In this document: positions 1-9,800 of the stretch, one piece after another
Layout of the letters: every line of letters starts with the position of its first letter
How positions within the stretch are numbered: the stretch's first letter is position 1
Origin: Clostridia bacterium
Lineage (GTDB): Bacteria > Bacillota > Clostridia > Christensenellales > Borkfalkiaceae
DNA length: 64,000 nt
Assembly: GCA_900767815.1 (NCBI GenBank)
Contig: CAAGAM010000020.1
Location: forward strand, 1-64,000
Direction: 5' to 3'
Position numbers and translations under genes: made by a program
Notes under the pieces: model-generated
What the model was told of the DNA's origin: nothing
The model's input: only the letters and a program-made list of their open reading frames with translations
Database searches by the model: none

Positions 1-152
1 ATGAAGACAATTTTCTTACATTGAGCTATTATACACAGCCGGTAACTGTACGTGGTGCAGGTTGTAAGGGCGAAATGTCTGGCATGATGCTCTCTGTATC
101 ACTTGTTATTTGTATTGCTGCAGTGACATTGATTGTAGGTCGTAAGATATGA
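1..152 (+). CDS. C-terminal end of a membrane protein, possibly a sugar ABC permease (partial)
   Basis: An open frame runs in from the left edge (codons in frame from base 3) and ends at TGA 150-152. The 49 visible residues end in one hydrophobic segment (MLSVSLVICIAAVTLIVG) followed by RKI, as in a last transmembrane helix with a cytoplasmic tail. Its stop overlaps the ATG of the next gene (ATGA), so the two are probably translationally coupled. A carbohydrate ABC permease of the MalF/UgpA type would fit that position and C-terminal shape, but too little is visible to be sure. Confidence 0.45.
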   Translation, partial: EDNFLTLSYYTQPVTVRGAGCKGEMSGMMLSVSLVICIAAVTLIVGRKI

Positions 153-1837
153 AACGTGTGTTTGCTATTTTGTTGAGTATTGCATTAGCAGTACTTTGTT
201 GTGGATGTGCTGAGAAGACAGATAAATATCTCCTTGCTGATCGTTTTGAGCGAACAACTGCCTCAATCTGCGGTTGGAATTCGGAAGGAGAATATTTTCA
301 CGGTGGTGTATCTGATGAAGATAAATTGACCGGAATGTTTTATTTTAACTGGCTTGGACAGCATCCAAAAGAACAGTCCGGAATTTACGATATCACAAAA
401 TTATCTGAAAGTAATCCGGAGGCGATCTGGGATGCTCAGAGTAAAGAAAGCCCTATTAATGAATATCATTTCTGGGGGGAGCCGCTTTATGGGTATTATA
501 ATGCTGCTGATCCTTGGGTAATCCGTAAACATATAGAAATGTTTATAAATTCGGGCATTGATTTTCTTGGATTAGATGCTACTAATGCTTTTTTGTATGA
601 AGATGTATATGAAACACTTTTTTCAGTTATTGCAGAGTTCAGAGAACAGGGATTTAACTATCCGCGTATTTGTTTTTTGACTAATTCTTCTTCGAGAAAT
701 ACTGTGTTCAGACTGTATGAGCTTTATTATTCCAAACCTGAATATAATTGGCTCTGGCTTTATCGTGATGGTAAGCCTTTCATAGTGCTTGATAAAGCAG
801 GATTTGATTTCAGAGATCCACAGATTACGAAAATTACAGATAAGTTTTCTTTCAGACATGTGCAATGGCCGTATTTTCCACCTTATGATGAAGGTTTTCC
901 ATGGATTAGTTATGATTATCCGCAATACAATCACAATGGAATTATGAGTGTATCTGTTGCACAGCATACAGCCGGGGCGATGAGCAGAACCGGTAACCAA
1001 GGCAGGGGATATGATTATATAAGCGGACAAAACAATTCGAGTCTTATAGCATCCTGCTCAAATTACCGTGCGCAATGGGATACGGCTATACAGACGGAAG
1101 ATGTTGAGTGGGTATTTCTTACCGGATGGAATGAGTGGATGGCATTGAAACTATCTGATTCGGGAGAACACGAAGTAAGGTATACAGATGCTTTTAATTA
1201 CGAATTCAGCCGGGATATTGAGCCTTCTTTGCGAGAGGACGGGGATGCTTATTATCTTGAAACAGTGAAACGCACTCAGATGTTCCAAACGGAATGTACC
1301 GGCGTGTCTGCACTTTCTCGTTATGCGATGACTATTGATAGCGATATAGATGAGCTTTATAAAAACAACAAGGCCATGGTATATACTGATTTGCGTGGAG
1401 ATACTGCTTTGCGTGATTTTGCAGGGGCAGTTGAATCTTTGCATTATACGAATAACAGCGGCAGAAACGATATTGTTTCGGTAGGTGTTTCTAATGATGG
1501 AAAAAATATGTATATTCTGATCGAATGTGCAGAAGAAATTACTCCGTATACGAACGATTGTTGGCTGAATATTCTGCTTCGCACGGGAAATTCAGAATAT
1601 ACTATTAATAAGCAAGGACCGGGAGTGTTGAGTTCTGAAACAGAAAGCGCGATCTGTGAAAATGTATTACAGGGAAATCGTTTTTGGATAAAAATCCCAT
1701 TTGCGAATCTGAAAGGCAAAGGTAAAACTTGTGCGTTACGAGTGATGGATCATGTGGGAGAAGGTGTGCTTGGCATATATTCACAGGGAGATAGCGCGCC
1801 TTTAGGAAATTTGTTTTACGAATATAAATTTGATTGA
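149..1837 (+). CDS. Secreted lipoprotein with glycosidase-like barrel (GH71/GH99-like, tentative)
   Basis: This 562-aa protein has a lipoprotein signal peptide: basic start, hydrophobic core, then the lipobox LCCGC with the lipidated Cys at about residue 20. The body resembles GH99/GH71-like endo-acting glycosidases: a WLGQHP-type segment near residue 70, then a conserved-looking stretch with GIDFLGLDATNAF around residue 135, and FLTGWNEW near residue 325, the kind of W-N-E-W end-of-strand motif seen in these barrels. The C-terminal ~150 residues look like a separate beta-rich domain. It overlaps the upstream membrane-protein gene by 4 nt and is 14 nt ahead of a second carbohydrate enzyme, which suggests a glycan-use operon. 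Codons are AT-rich compared with genes after 3.5 kb. The family call is from motif impression only; the lipoprotein call is firm. Confidence 0.6.
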   Translation: MKRVFAILLSIALAVLCCGCAEKTDKYLLADRFERTTASICGWNSEGEYFHGGVSDEDKLTGMFYFNWLGQHPKEQSGIYDITKLSESNPEAIWDAQSKESPINEYHFWGEPLYGYYNAADPWVIRKHIEMFINSGIDFLGLDATNAFLYEDVYETLFSVIAEFREQGFNYPRICFLTNSSSRNTVFRLYELYYSKPEYNWLWLYRDGKPFIVLDKAGFDFRDPQITKITDKFSFRHVQWPYFPPYDEGFPWISYDYPQYNHNGIMSVSVAQHTAGAMSRTGNQGRGYDYISGQNNSSLIASCSNYRAQWDTAIQTEDVEWVFLTGWNEWMALKLSDSGEHEVRYTDAFNYEFSRDIEPSLREDGDAYYLETVKRTQMFQTECTGVSALSRYAMTIDSDIDELYKNNKAMVYTDLRGDTALRDFAGAVESLHYTNNSGRNDIVSVGVSNDGKNMYILIECAEEITPYTNDCWLNILLRTGNSEYTINKQGPGVLSSETESAICENVLQGNRFWIKIPFANLKGKGKTCALRVMDHVGEGVLGIYSQGDSAPLGNLFYEYKFD

Positions 1838-1851
1838 AATAGGAGAGTATC

Positions 1852-3285
1852 ATGAATAGATTATACGGAGAGCCGGAAATGAGGCGTCTCAAAAGCAGAG
1901 AGCGATTGAGTAATGGCATGTATTGTGCGCCACAAGTGTTTTCAGAAGGTGGAGAGTGGCCGGGTGATTGGCAGGGCAGGGCGTTGTTAGCACTGGCTTG
2001 TCATTATAAGATGGCACCTACTCAGGAAGAACGTGATAGCATTTATTTGCAGGCAAAAGAAATTTTAACACTTTTACCCGAACATACAAACGAAGGTGGA
2101 TATTTCGGAGAACCTTTTGATGAAAATATGGTCAACGAACAGCAGTTGTCAGGAAACAGTTGGTTTTTGCGAGGACTGTGTATGTGGTATGAGATTACTG
2201 CTGATAAAAACATATATAGGCGTCTGGAACGCATTACACAATCTCTTTTGTTTCATCTTGTAAATGCATATAGAAGATATCCTTCTGAAAAACGAGAAGA
2301 GGGTGCAGTTGACGGACATTTGCAAAAAGAAACGATTAACGGTTGGAGACTTTCCAGCGATGTTGGTTGTGCGTTTATTTTGTTAGACGGAATAACGGAC
2401 GTGTATGCAACCACAAAAAATGCGCAACTTGCAGCAGTTATTTGTGTCATGATAGGAGAGTTTTCAAAGATTGATTTTGTTGAAAGTAATTGTCAGACAC
2501 ACGCAACGCTGACTGCTGCCAGAGGAATCTTTCGGTTTTATCGCACGACTGGTGATAAACAATATCTTGATATGGCAGAGAACATTTTCCAACGCTATTG
2601 CGATAAAGGCATGACGGCAAATTTTGCTAATTTCAACTGGTTCGGTAAACCTTTCTGGACAGAGCCTTGTGCTATTGTAGATTCTCTTCTTCTTGCTGTT
2701 CAGTTATTTCATGAAACAAGCAAGTATTCGTATGCACAACTTGCTAACCGTATTTATATCAATGCGTTTCGCCGTGCACAGCGTCCTAATGGCGGAGCCG
2801 GCTGTGATTCCTGTCTCTGTGAATCTGAAAAGGAATTGAAAGTTCTTATGTATGAGGCTTTCTTCTGTTGTACTATGCGATACGCTGAAGGTTTACTTTG
2901 TGTGTATGAAAACACTCTTTTTGAAGAAAACGGGAAAAAGTTTTTGCTTTTTCATGAGCAATGTTCGGACGAAAAAACTGTCGTAAACATTGCAAAAAGC
3001 AATAACGAAAAACATTTTTCTGTGGAAGGCGATGGCGTTGTAGAAATATATGTACCTGAATATTCAAAGTGTGACAGAAAGGTTGTAGATGGATTTCTTT
3101 CAGCTTTTCAAGGAGAAGAAGTAACACTGACAGATATTAAAAGCACAAAAAAACTTTCAGGGTTGAAGGTTGATATGTGTGGAGATGAAGTTTTGCTCAA
3201 AGATGAAGAAGGCGAAGCGGGTAACTGGCAGAATTGTTTGTCTATGACCGAAGAAGAAGCCGGGAAAAAAGTTTGGCGCATATAG
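1852..3285 (+). CDS. Six-hairpin glycosidase, GH127/DUF1680-like (putative beta-L-arabinofuranosidase)
   Basis: This 477-aa protein has no signal peptide and is likely cytoplasmic. It starts after a clear GGAGAG site 14 nt downstream of the preceding lipoprotein gene. It has repeated helix-rich motifs of the (alpha/alpha)6 type (WPGDWQGRALLALACHYK near residue 35, then NSWFLRGLCMWYEITADK). GH127 enzymes bind zinc through a Glu and three Cys, including an adjacent Cys pair. Here a Cys-rich patch (GCDSCLCESEKE, about residues 320-331) is followed by FCCTMRYAEGL at about 342-352, which could supply that site. The C-terminus is a short beta-rich domain. It would release sugars from material processed by the secreted neighbour. 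Other six-hairpin families, such as GH88/GH105 relatives, remain possible. Confidence 0.55.
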   Translation: MNRLYGEPEMRRLKSRERLSNGMYCAPQVFSEGGEWPGDWQGRALLALACHYKMAPTQEERDSIYLQAKEILTLLPEHTNEGGYFGEPFDENMVNEQQLSGNSWFLRGLCMWYEITADKNIYRRLERITQSLLFHLVNAYRRYPSEKREEGAVDGHLQKETINGWRLSSDVGCAFILLDGITDVYATTKNAQLAAVICVMIGEFSKIDFVESNCQTHATLTAARGIFRFYRTTGDKQYLDMAENIFQRYCDKGMTANFANFNWFGKPFWTEPCAIVDSLLLAVQLFHETSKYSYAQLANRIYINAFRRAQRPNGGAGCDSCLCESEKELKVLMYEAFFCCTMRYAEGLLCVYENTLFEENGKKFLLFHEQCSDEKTVVNIAKSNNEKHFSVEGDGVVEIYVPEYSKCDRKVVDGFLSAFQGEEVTLTDIKSTKKLSGLKVDMCGDEVLLKDEEGEAGNWQNCLSMTEEEAGKKVWRI

Positions 3286-3298
3286 ACATGCTTATTAT

Positions 3299-3328
3299 AA
3301 TATAAGTAGCGGTAATATAAGTAGCGGT
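3299..3328 (+). repeat. 15-bp perfect tandem duplication at a gene-remnant junction
   Basis: AATATAAGTAGCGGT occurs twice head to tail (3299-3313 and 3314-3328). It lies exactly between the AT-rich block on the left and the GH1 stump on the right, so it marks a probable recombination joint. Confidence 0.85.
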
Positions 3329-3513
3329 ATCCCGGAAAAGATGCAACGGGAAGGAACTATCTCTGGTCGCTGATCGATAATTTTGAGTGGACCGCAGGCT
3401 ACGAATATAAATTCGGCATTGCGGCAAACGATCGCAACACGCAGAAAAGAACGTTGAAGGAAAGCGCCTGCGCGTATAGCGAAATTATAAAGAATAACGG
3501 ATTTTTAATCTGA
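3325..3513 (+). pseudogene. 3' remnant of a GH1 family beta-glucosidase
   Basis: A start-less frame of 62 codons ends at TGA 3511-3513. It contains NYLWSLIDNFEW, GYEYKFGI and NTQKRTLKESA, in the order and spacing found at the extreme C-terminus of GH1 enzymes (NYL-W-SL-DNFEW, FGI, TQKRT-K-S). The frame is closed on the left by TAG 3322-3324 inside the 15-bp duplication. The rest of the roughly 450-aa enzyme is missing, so this is the tail of a deleted gene. Its GC-richer codons match the genes to the right, not those on the left. Confidence 0.85.
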
Positions 3514-3544
3514 AATAATACATTAACGAGGGAACTTGCAAAAA

Positions 3545-6409
3545 ATGGACAAGGCATTGTGGAAGAGACTGGAAAATCCCGAGGCGAAATATCTCGGGAA
3601 ACCGTTCTGGTCATGGAACGGCGATCTGCGGAAGGAAGAACTCCTCCGGCAGATCGAGGTGATGAAAGAAATGGGTTTCGGCGGATTTTTCATGCATTCG
3701 AGAACGGGACTTATCACCGAGTATATGGGAGAAAAATGGTTTTCGCTCATCCGTGCGTGCGCGGAATACGGAAACAAACTCGGAATGGAAGCATGGCTTT
3801 ACGACGAGGACCGTTGGCCGAGCGGGACCTGCGGCGGTTTGGTTACGAAAAACCGAGATTTCAGGTTGCGTTTTATTTCCGAGTACGATGACGATGAACA
3901 AGCATTGAAGTCAAAAAACGTTGTGGGAATATTACGCCGTTATGCGGTTTTATTTGAAAACGGCAAAATAAAAGACGTTCTTGAAATAAATGCAAAAAAT
4001 GAAACGCCTGACGGATATGATTATAAAGTTTATGCCGAAGAACTTATGGATGAGAGTGCTTTTTATAACGGCACGACTTATCTTGACACGATGAATCCGA
4101 AAGCGACGGAGGCGTTTTTACAAAGCACTCACGACAAATACAAAGAGAAATGCGGCGATATGTTCGGGAAAGAAATCCTCGGTATATTTACCGACGAACC
4201 GCACCGAGGAGCGATTTTTTCGGGGTTTGGTATTTCTAATGAAAATAAGGATAAAATGACGCCGTATACGGGGGATCTGTTTACCGCCTATCGCAACAAA
4301 TACGGGAGGGAACTCTGTATCCCCGAACTCTATTATTTCCGCGAAGGAGAAGACGAAAACCGTACGGCGGCAGAATATATCGACGTGCTCGACGATCTGT
4401 TTACTCATAATTTTGCCGAAAAATACGCCGAACGTTGTAAACGGCTGAAACTGAAATTTACGGGACATATTCTGCACGAGGACAGCCTGGATTTCCAGAC
4501 CGCCGTCTCGGGGTCGATGATGCGCTTTTACGAGTATATGGATTATCCCGGAATAGATAATTTAAGCGCGCACAACGGTTGCTATTGGGTAGCGATTCAA
4601 TGTGCGTCGGTAGCAAGGCAACTGAACAAACCTTTCGTGCTCAGCGAGTTATACGGCTGCACGGGGTGGGATATGCCGCTGAACGAGTATAAAAGGATTG
4701 GAGATTGGCAGGCGATTTTCGGCGTCAATCTGCGCTGTCCGCACCTGTCATGGTATTCGATGAAAGGGGAGGCGAAACGCGATTATCCCGCGAGTATTCT
4801 GCACCAGAACGCCTGGTGGCGGGACTGGAAAGAATTGGAAACGTATTTCGGCAGGATCGGTCTTATCCTGAGCGAAGGGGAAAGAAAAAGCGGATTACTC
4901 GTGATTCACCCCGTTGAAAATATGTGGAAACGGGTGCGTAAGGGCTGGCAGAAGAATTTTGCGCCGACGGACGGGGAGACCGTGCGCCTGAACGAGGCGT
5001 TTCAGCGACAATGTCTCGACCTTATCGCCGCGCAGCATGAGTTCGATTACGGCGACGAAGAACTGATGAAAAAATACGGCTCCGTCGGCAAAGACGGAAA
5101 CGGCGCGTTTTTGAAAATCGGCGGGGCGATTTACCGTACCGTATTCGTAGCCGAGGGGCAGGAAATCAGGGAAAGCACGAGGAGACTGCTCGAAAAATTC
5201 CGAAAACTCGGCGGAAGGGTCGTTTGCAGAGTCGACGAACTCGCCTGCGGCGAGGTGGTATCCGCGCCGGAAGGAGTTGCGTCTGCTATCAGACGCATCG
5301 CGGGAGAAACGTGGCTGTTCCTGATGAACCTGAGCGAGACGGAAAAGAGCTGCGGAAAAGTCGAACTGAATGCGGAACTTTCCGCGCTGTACGCCGAAGA
5401 ATGGGATATGGTTGACTACTGCCCGAGGGGAACGGCGGATCTGAACAATTTGTCGTTTGAAGCGGGAGAGATGAAGATTTTTCTCTTAAAGAAGGAAGGG
5501 GCGGAAGAGAGAGAAGAACCTTTCGCTTGCGCCTTGGAAATACCCGAAAAAACGTCTTATGCGTTAAGCGAGCCGAACGTGCTCGTATTGGACCGCGTTC
5601 GCTGTCATGCCGATATCGCAGGTATTGAAGAGGATGAAACCGACGTGTTGCTACTCGACAGACGCCTGCGCGAGAAATTCGGGCTTGAACCGCGGGGCGG
5701 GGAAATGATTCAGCCCTGGTATGCCGAAAAATTCGGCGGTTCGGCGGAAGGCGTTCTGGCGCGATTACGGTTAGAATACGTTTTCGATTCGGAAATCGAA
5801 GCGGAAGTCGGCATTGCGGCGGAATACGACGCTTTGTCCGTGAACGGGATTCCCGCTACACTTACCAATCGGTTCTGGGTGGATGCGTGTTTCAAAGTAT
5901 TTTCTGCGAAAATCAAAAAAGGCAGAAACGTCGTTTCCGTCTCGCTTAATTTTCAGCAGAGCGAAAATTTAGAGGCGGTTTACGTTCTCGGCGAATTCGG
6001 GGTAAAGTTGCCGAATACGGTAACGGCATTGCCGAAAAAAATATCCTCCGAAGCAATCGAAGGACAAGGCTTTCCGTTTTACGGCGGCGCGATCTCATTT
6101 TACACGGGAATCAATGGAAAAAACGTAACGGTTGCGGTGGAGGAACTGCACGGCGCGGACGTGCATATCTCCGACGGGCGGCAAGAAAAAATAATCGCTT
6201 TTCCGCCTTATACGAAGACTTTGAATTTGCAAGGCGAACTGATCGTCACGCTGAATTGTACGAGAAGAAATACGTTCGGGCCGCACCATCTCGTCCCCTA
6301 TCCGCAGTACGCTTACGGTCCGGACGCCTGGGTGAGCGAGGGGAACAACCGTACCGAAGCGTATACCGTCGTGCGACAAGGCGTTCGTTTTACAGTCAAT
6401 CGCGTCTGA
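3545..6409 (+). CDS. Large GH106-like glycosyl hydrolase (alpha-L-rhamnosidase-like)
   Basis: This is a cytoplasmic 954-aa enzyme with no signal peptide. The N-terminal barrel starts with KPFWSWNGDLRKEELLRQI and continues with MGFGGFFMHSRTGL and WLYDEDRWPSGTCGG, a layout typical of the GH106-like group. GIFTDEPH near residue 210 and FTGHILHEDS near residue 305 may hold catalytic acids. The C-terminal half has beta-sandwich segments likely to bind carbohydrate. ATG 3545 is chosen because GAGGGAA (3528-3534) lies 10 nt upstream; the alternative TTG at 3536 touches that site. It appears monocistronic, downstream of a dead GH1 gene, consistent with a glycan-use locus. The exact substrate cannot be read from sequence. 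Confidence 0.65.
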   Translation: MDKALWKRLENPEAKYLGKPFWSWNGDLRKEELLRQIEVMKEMGFGGFFMHSRTGLITEYMGEKWFSLIRACAEYGNKLGMEAWLYDEDRWPSGTCGGLVTKNRDFRLRFISEYDDDEQALKSKNVVGILRRYAVLFENGKIKDVLEINAKNETPDGYDYKVYAEELMDESAFYNGTTYLDTMNPKATEAFLQSTHDKYKEKCGDMFGKEILGIFTDEPHRGAIFSGFGISNENKDKMTPYTGDLFTAYRNKYGRELCIPELYYFREGEDENRTAAEYIDVLDDLFTHNFAEKYAERCKRLKLKFTGHILHEDSLDFQTAVSGSMMRFYEYMDYPGIDNLSAHNGCYWVAIQCASVARQLNKPFVLSELYGCTGWDMPLNEYKRIGDWQAIFGVNLRCPHLSWYSMKGEAKRDYPASILHQNAWWRDWKELETYFGRIGLILSEGERKSGLLVIHPVENMWKRVRKGWQKNFAPTDGETVRLNEAFQRQCLDLIAAQHEFDYGDEELMKKYGSVGKDGNGAFLKIGGAIYRTVFVAEGQEIRESTRRLLEKFRKLGGRVVCRVDELACGEVVSAPEGVASAIRRIAGETWLFLMNLSETEKSCGKVELNAELSALYAEEWDMVDYCPRGTADLNNLSFEAGEMKIFLLKKEGAEEREEPFACALEIPEKTSYALSEPNVLVLDRVRCHADIAGIEEDETDVLLLDRRLREKFGLEPRGGEMIQPWYAEKFGGSAEGVLARLRLEYVFDSEIEAEVGIAAEYDALSVNGIPATLTNRFWVDACFKVFSAKIKKGRNVVSVSLNFQQSENLEAVYVLGEFGVKLPNTVTALPKKISSEAIEGQGFPFYGGAISFYTGINGKNVTVAVEELHGADVHISDGRQEKIIAFPPYTKTLNLQGELIVTLNCTRRNTFGPHHLVPYPQYAYGPDAWVSEGNNRTEAYTVVRQGVRFTVNRV

Positions 6410-6628
6410 TCTGCGGTGATTTTCTGAGCTTTATCGGCGTAACGTGATAAAGTTTCTTAATTTATTTGGATTTGGGTTCGGTATTGTACCGGACTCTTTC
6501 CTTTTAGTTTTAGAGAGATTCTCTTAGCGGCGAAGTGAATAAACTGTTGTGGGAGAATCAAGACGACGTCGAAACGCTCGTCGTGCTTTCCAAAAAAGAT
6601 GAAATAATTTAAAATTATATGACACGGT
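6410..6628. other. Intergenic stretch without an intact gene
   Basis: No complete gene is seen. It holds the short coding remnant described at 6514-6612 and otherwise AT-rich filler. Confidence 0.6.
6514..6612 (+). pseudogene. Possible short coding remnant, unassigned
   Basis: A start-less frame of 32 codons between stops has protein-like composition (VNKLLWENQDDVETLVVLSK) and local codon use, and ends at TAA 6610-6612, just before a terminator. It could be the 3' stump of a deleted gene. The family is not recognised and chance is not excluded. Confidence 0.25.
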
Positions 6629-6660
6629 AAGGAGTTCGCAATTTCGGACTCCTTTATTTT
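6629..6660 (+). terminator. Rho-independent terminator
   Basis: AAGGAGTTCG (6629-6638) pairs with CGGACTCCTT (6645-6654) over 10 bp with one G-U pair and a 6-nt loop, followed by TATTTT. It closes the glycosidase region. Confidence 0.8.
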
Positions 6661-6749
6661 ATAACTTGTTTTTTTCGGATATATTCGGGAAATTACAATT
6701 TTCGTAATATTTCATAGTAGTAAATAATTGGTCATGCGGGCGGATTGTC

Positions 6750-6778
6750 TTGTCTTTTCGGGGAATTTATGATATAAT
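6750..6778 (+). promoter_or_regulatory. Sigma-A type promoter for the YfhO-like gene
   Basis: TTGTCT (6750-6755), a 17-nt spacer and TATAAT (6773-6778). It overlaps the 5' end of the longest open frame, which argues that translation starts downstream at 6855. Confidence 0.75.
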
Positions 6779-6854
6779 TACTTACGAAAAGCAAATAAGC
6801 GATTTAAGGTCGCGGGTAAATGAACTGAAATCAGAAGATAAGGAAAATCAAGCT

Positions 6855-9800
6855 ATGAGCTTCAAATGCTTTATAAAAGAAAAAACTTTACCTTTTTTAA
6901 AAAAGAATTACGGTTGGTTTGTCATTCCGATATTTGTTTTGGCGGTTTTTGCAATCGCTCAGGCGTGTTTCGGAATTTTTCCGTTCGGAAAAGCCATAAT
7001 GGCGAGTTATGACATGCTCGCGCAGGAATGCCCGTTTTTAGAGCATATTTTTTCGTTTTTAGAGGGCGAAAGCGGGCTTTTTCATTCGTTTTTTATCGGC
7101 GGCGGAATGGATATGTTCGGCTCGCTTGCATACTGCGTGATAAGCCCCTTTTCGTTTTTGTTTTTGCTCGGCGGCAAGGGCAATACTTTTTACATGGTTA
7201 GCATCGTAATGCCTCTGAAAGTGGCGACTGCGGGGCTTACCGCTTATTATTTTATAAGAAAATATTTTAAAAACATTCCCGAATATTTATCCGTAACGCT
7301 TGCGCTTTTGTATGCTTACGGCGGTTATCTTTACGTGGCGAACACTTATCTCGTATGGCTCGACATTTCGATATGTATGCCGATTTTAATGTGCGGGTTT
7401 ATGAATCTTATAAAGAAAGATTCGATAAAAGTCTTTTCGGTAAGCCTTGCCTGCATGATTTACGCATGCTTTTCGATAGCGTGCTTCTCGTTTTTCATGC
7501 TTTTTCCCGTTCTTGTCGCATACATGATTTTCTGCGTTCCGAAAGAGGAGAGAAAACACAAACTCACGAGAATGTGTTTCGGTTTTGTTTTAGCCGTCGC
7601 TATAGCTCTGCCGCTTATTTTTCCCGCCCTCAAAGCATATGCGCAGGCGGGCAGAAATACCGGTCTCTTTTCGGAAATATTTAAAATTTATTCCAAATCT
7701 CAGTTAAACAACGGAAAACTCGTCGAGCATCTGTATGAAAAATTTACTTACATCTTTTGTAATTCGACCTTTATTTTCCTCGGCTCGTACTATTTTGTCC
7801 GCTCCGAAAAAGGGGATAAGTTTGCGCTTTTTGCAGTTGTCGCGCTCATAATTCTTATCGTGCCGTGTATCGTGGACGAAAGCATGCTGCTTTTAAACAT
7901 GGGTTCGTACATGTCTTACGCTCTTCGTTTCGGATTCCTTCTTGACGCGTTCGGTCTTGCGGTTGCCGCAAAAGGTCTTTCGCTCATGCTTGAAAACAAC
8001 GCGGCGAAAAATGCGGAAACCATCGACGGAGAAGAGGACGAAAAAGAAGATAAACCAACGCCGAAGCAAATTGTCGGCATGATTTGCGTATGCGCGCTCG
8101 TGTGCGTAGGCGTATTCTTCACGTTCAGGTTTTTCAATTTTATCTATGACGGAGAATTCAAGTCGAACGGTTTGGTTTCGGCGTTTATGGAAAAGTTTTC
8201 GCTTACGGAAAGCAATATGCCGTTCAGCGGATTTTTCCCGAATTTCGCTCATTCGGAAGGCGGATTGGAGACGACGTTCATCCTCATGTCCGTCGTGCTT
8301 ATTATTTTCGTTATCACCGCGCTTATAGTTAAATTTTTAAACGTAAAACTTAAAGATATCGCCTGCGTGATGTGTATTCTCGCGCTTTCTCAGCCGATTT
8401 TCTTCAATTTCTCCCTCGTTAAAGGCGACCGTCAGAGCGGCTCCAAGGAAAATTACGACGTTTACGAACAGCTTGTGGAAGGAGTTAACGACGCTTACGG
8501 CGAAAATTATTACAGATATAAAAACTATAAATATTACATTTCGTCCGATTCGCCCATAGTTCTGGGGAGTTACGGTCATTCGGTGTTCAGTTCTATGGCG
8601 GCTGCCAAAAACATCACCGCGCCCGACTTTTTCGGCTACGCGAGCAACGGGCAGAACAGCACGAAAACCCACAACGGAACTACTTTTTCCGACGCGGTTA
8701 TGAGTTATAAATACGTCGTTTACAATCTTTACGACGGCGACGATTCGAACGGAAAAAACAAAAACTACTATAAGGCGACGGAAATTTACGGTTACGAAAA
8801 GCCGTGCGTCGAGGTGTGGAAAAAATCGGGCGGCGAAAGCACGCGTATTTTCTCGGCGGATAAGCCTACGGGCGATCTTGCAAACGTAACCCGCGGAAAC
8901 GACATAAAGCTTTCGGCAAAACAAGTTGAGGGCGGATACGAGTTTTATATAAACGATAAACCGTTTTATGTTTTCAACACTTCCGAAGCCGTGAATAAAG
9001 CTCGCGTCGTCGGGCATTACGTCACTGCCGAAGTGAAGGATTTTACCGTTGACGGAGAAACCGTGATGAACGGCGTCGAAGCGACGGGCTGGACGAAAAA
9101 CAACGGAACATACAGGCTTTCGGGCGCGTCGTCATCCTATCTCACATGTACGAACCGCGATTTCGAAACGACGGAGGTTTTATATAACTTCACGAAGTCG
9201 TCCAAATATTCCAACGCGTTTGTGGCGTTAAGGCTTTGCTTTGCGGACGGAACGGAATATTCCGTACAGGTGAACACCGCGAAATACGGCGTTTACGAAA
9301 ACGAACTCGCTTTTCCCTCTTGCGCCGTTGTGGACGGCGGAAATATCGTTATAGACGACGATATGGACGAAAACGCGAGAATGGTTGCCGTTTACGATTT
9401 TTTAAACGGTGAAAAGTCAGGCATTAAAGGCAGTATTTCGACAAGCGATATAAGGGCGTTGAAAACAAAACTCGAAGAGAAAAAAGTGGAATATAAACTC
9501 GCAAAAAACGAGATAATTCTTCCCGAAATCACGGCGAAGAAAGGACAGAGTTTATACCTCAATTACGCAAATCTCGAAGGGTATGAAGTTAAGGTGAACG
9601 GGAAAGTCCGCGAGATGAAAGATAACCCGCTCGATTTTATGATAATCGATCTCGACGAGGGGGTAAACAACGTCACGATAAAATATAAATCGCCCGCGTA
9701 TAAATACATTCTGCTCGGCGTAATCGCGGGTGGGCTTATCCTTGCGCTGTATGAAGTTCTGAAGAAAAAGCTTCCCGTCGCGCTTGAAAAGGCGGAGATA

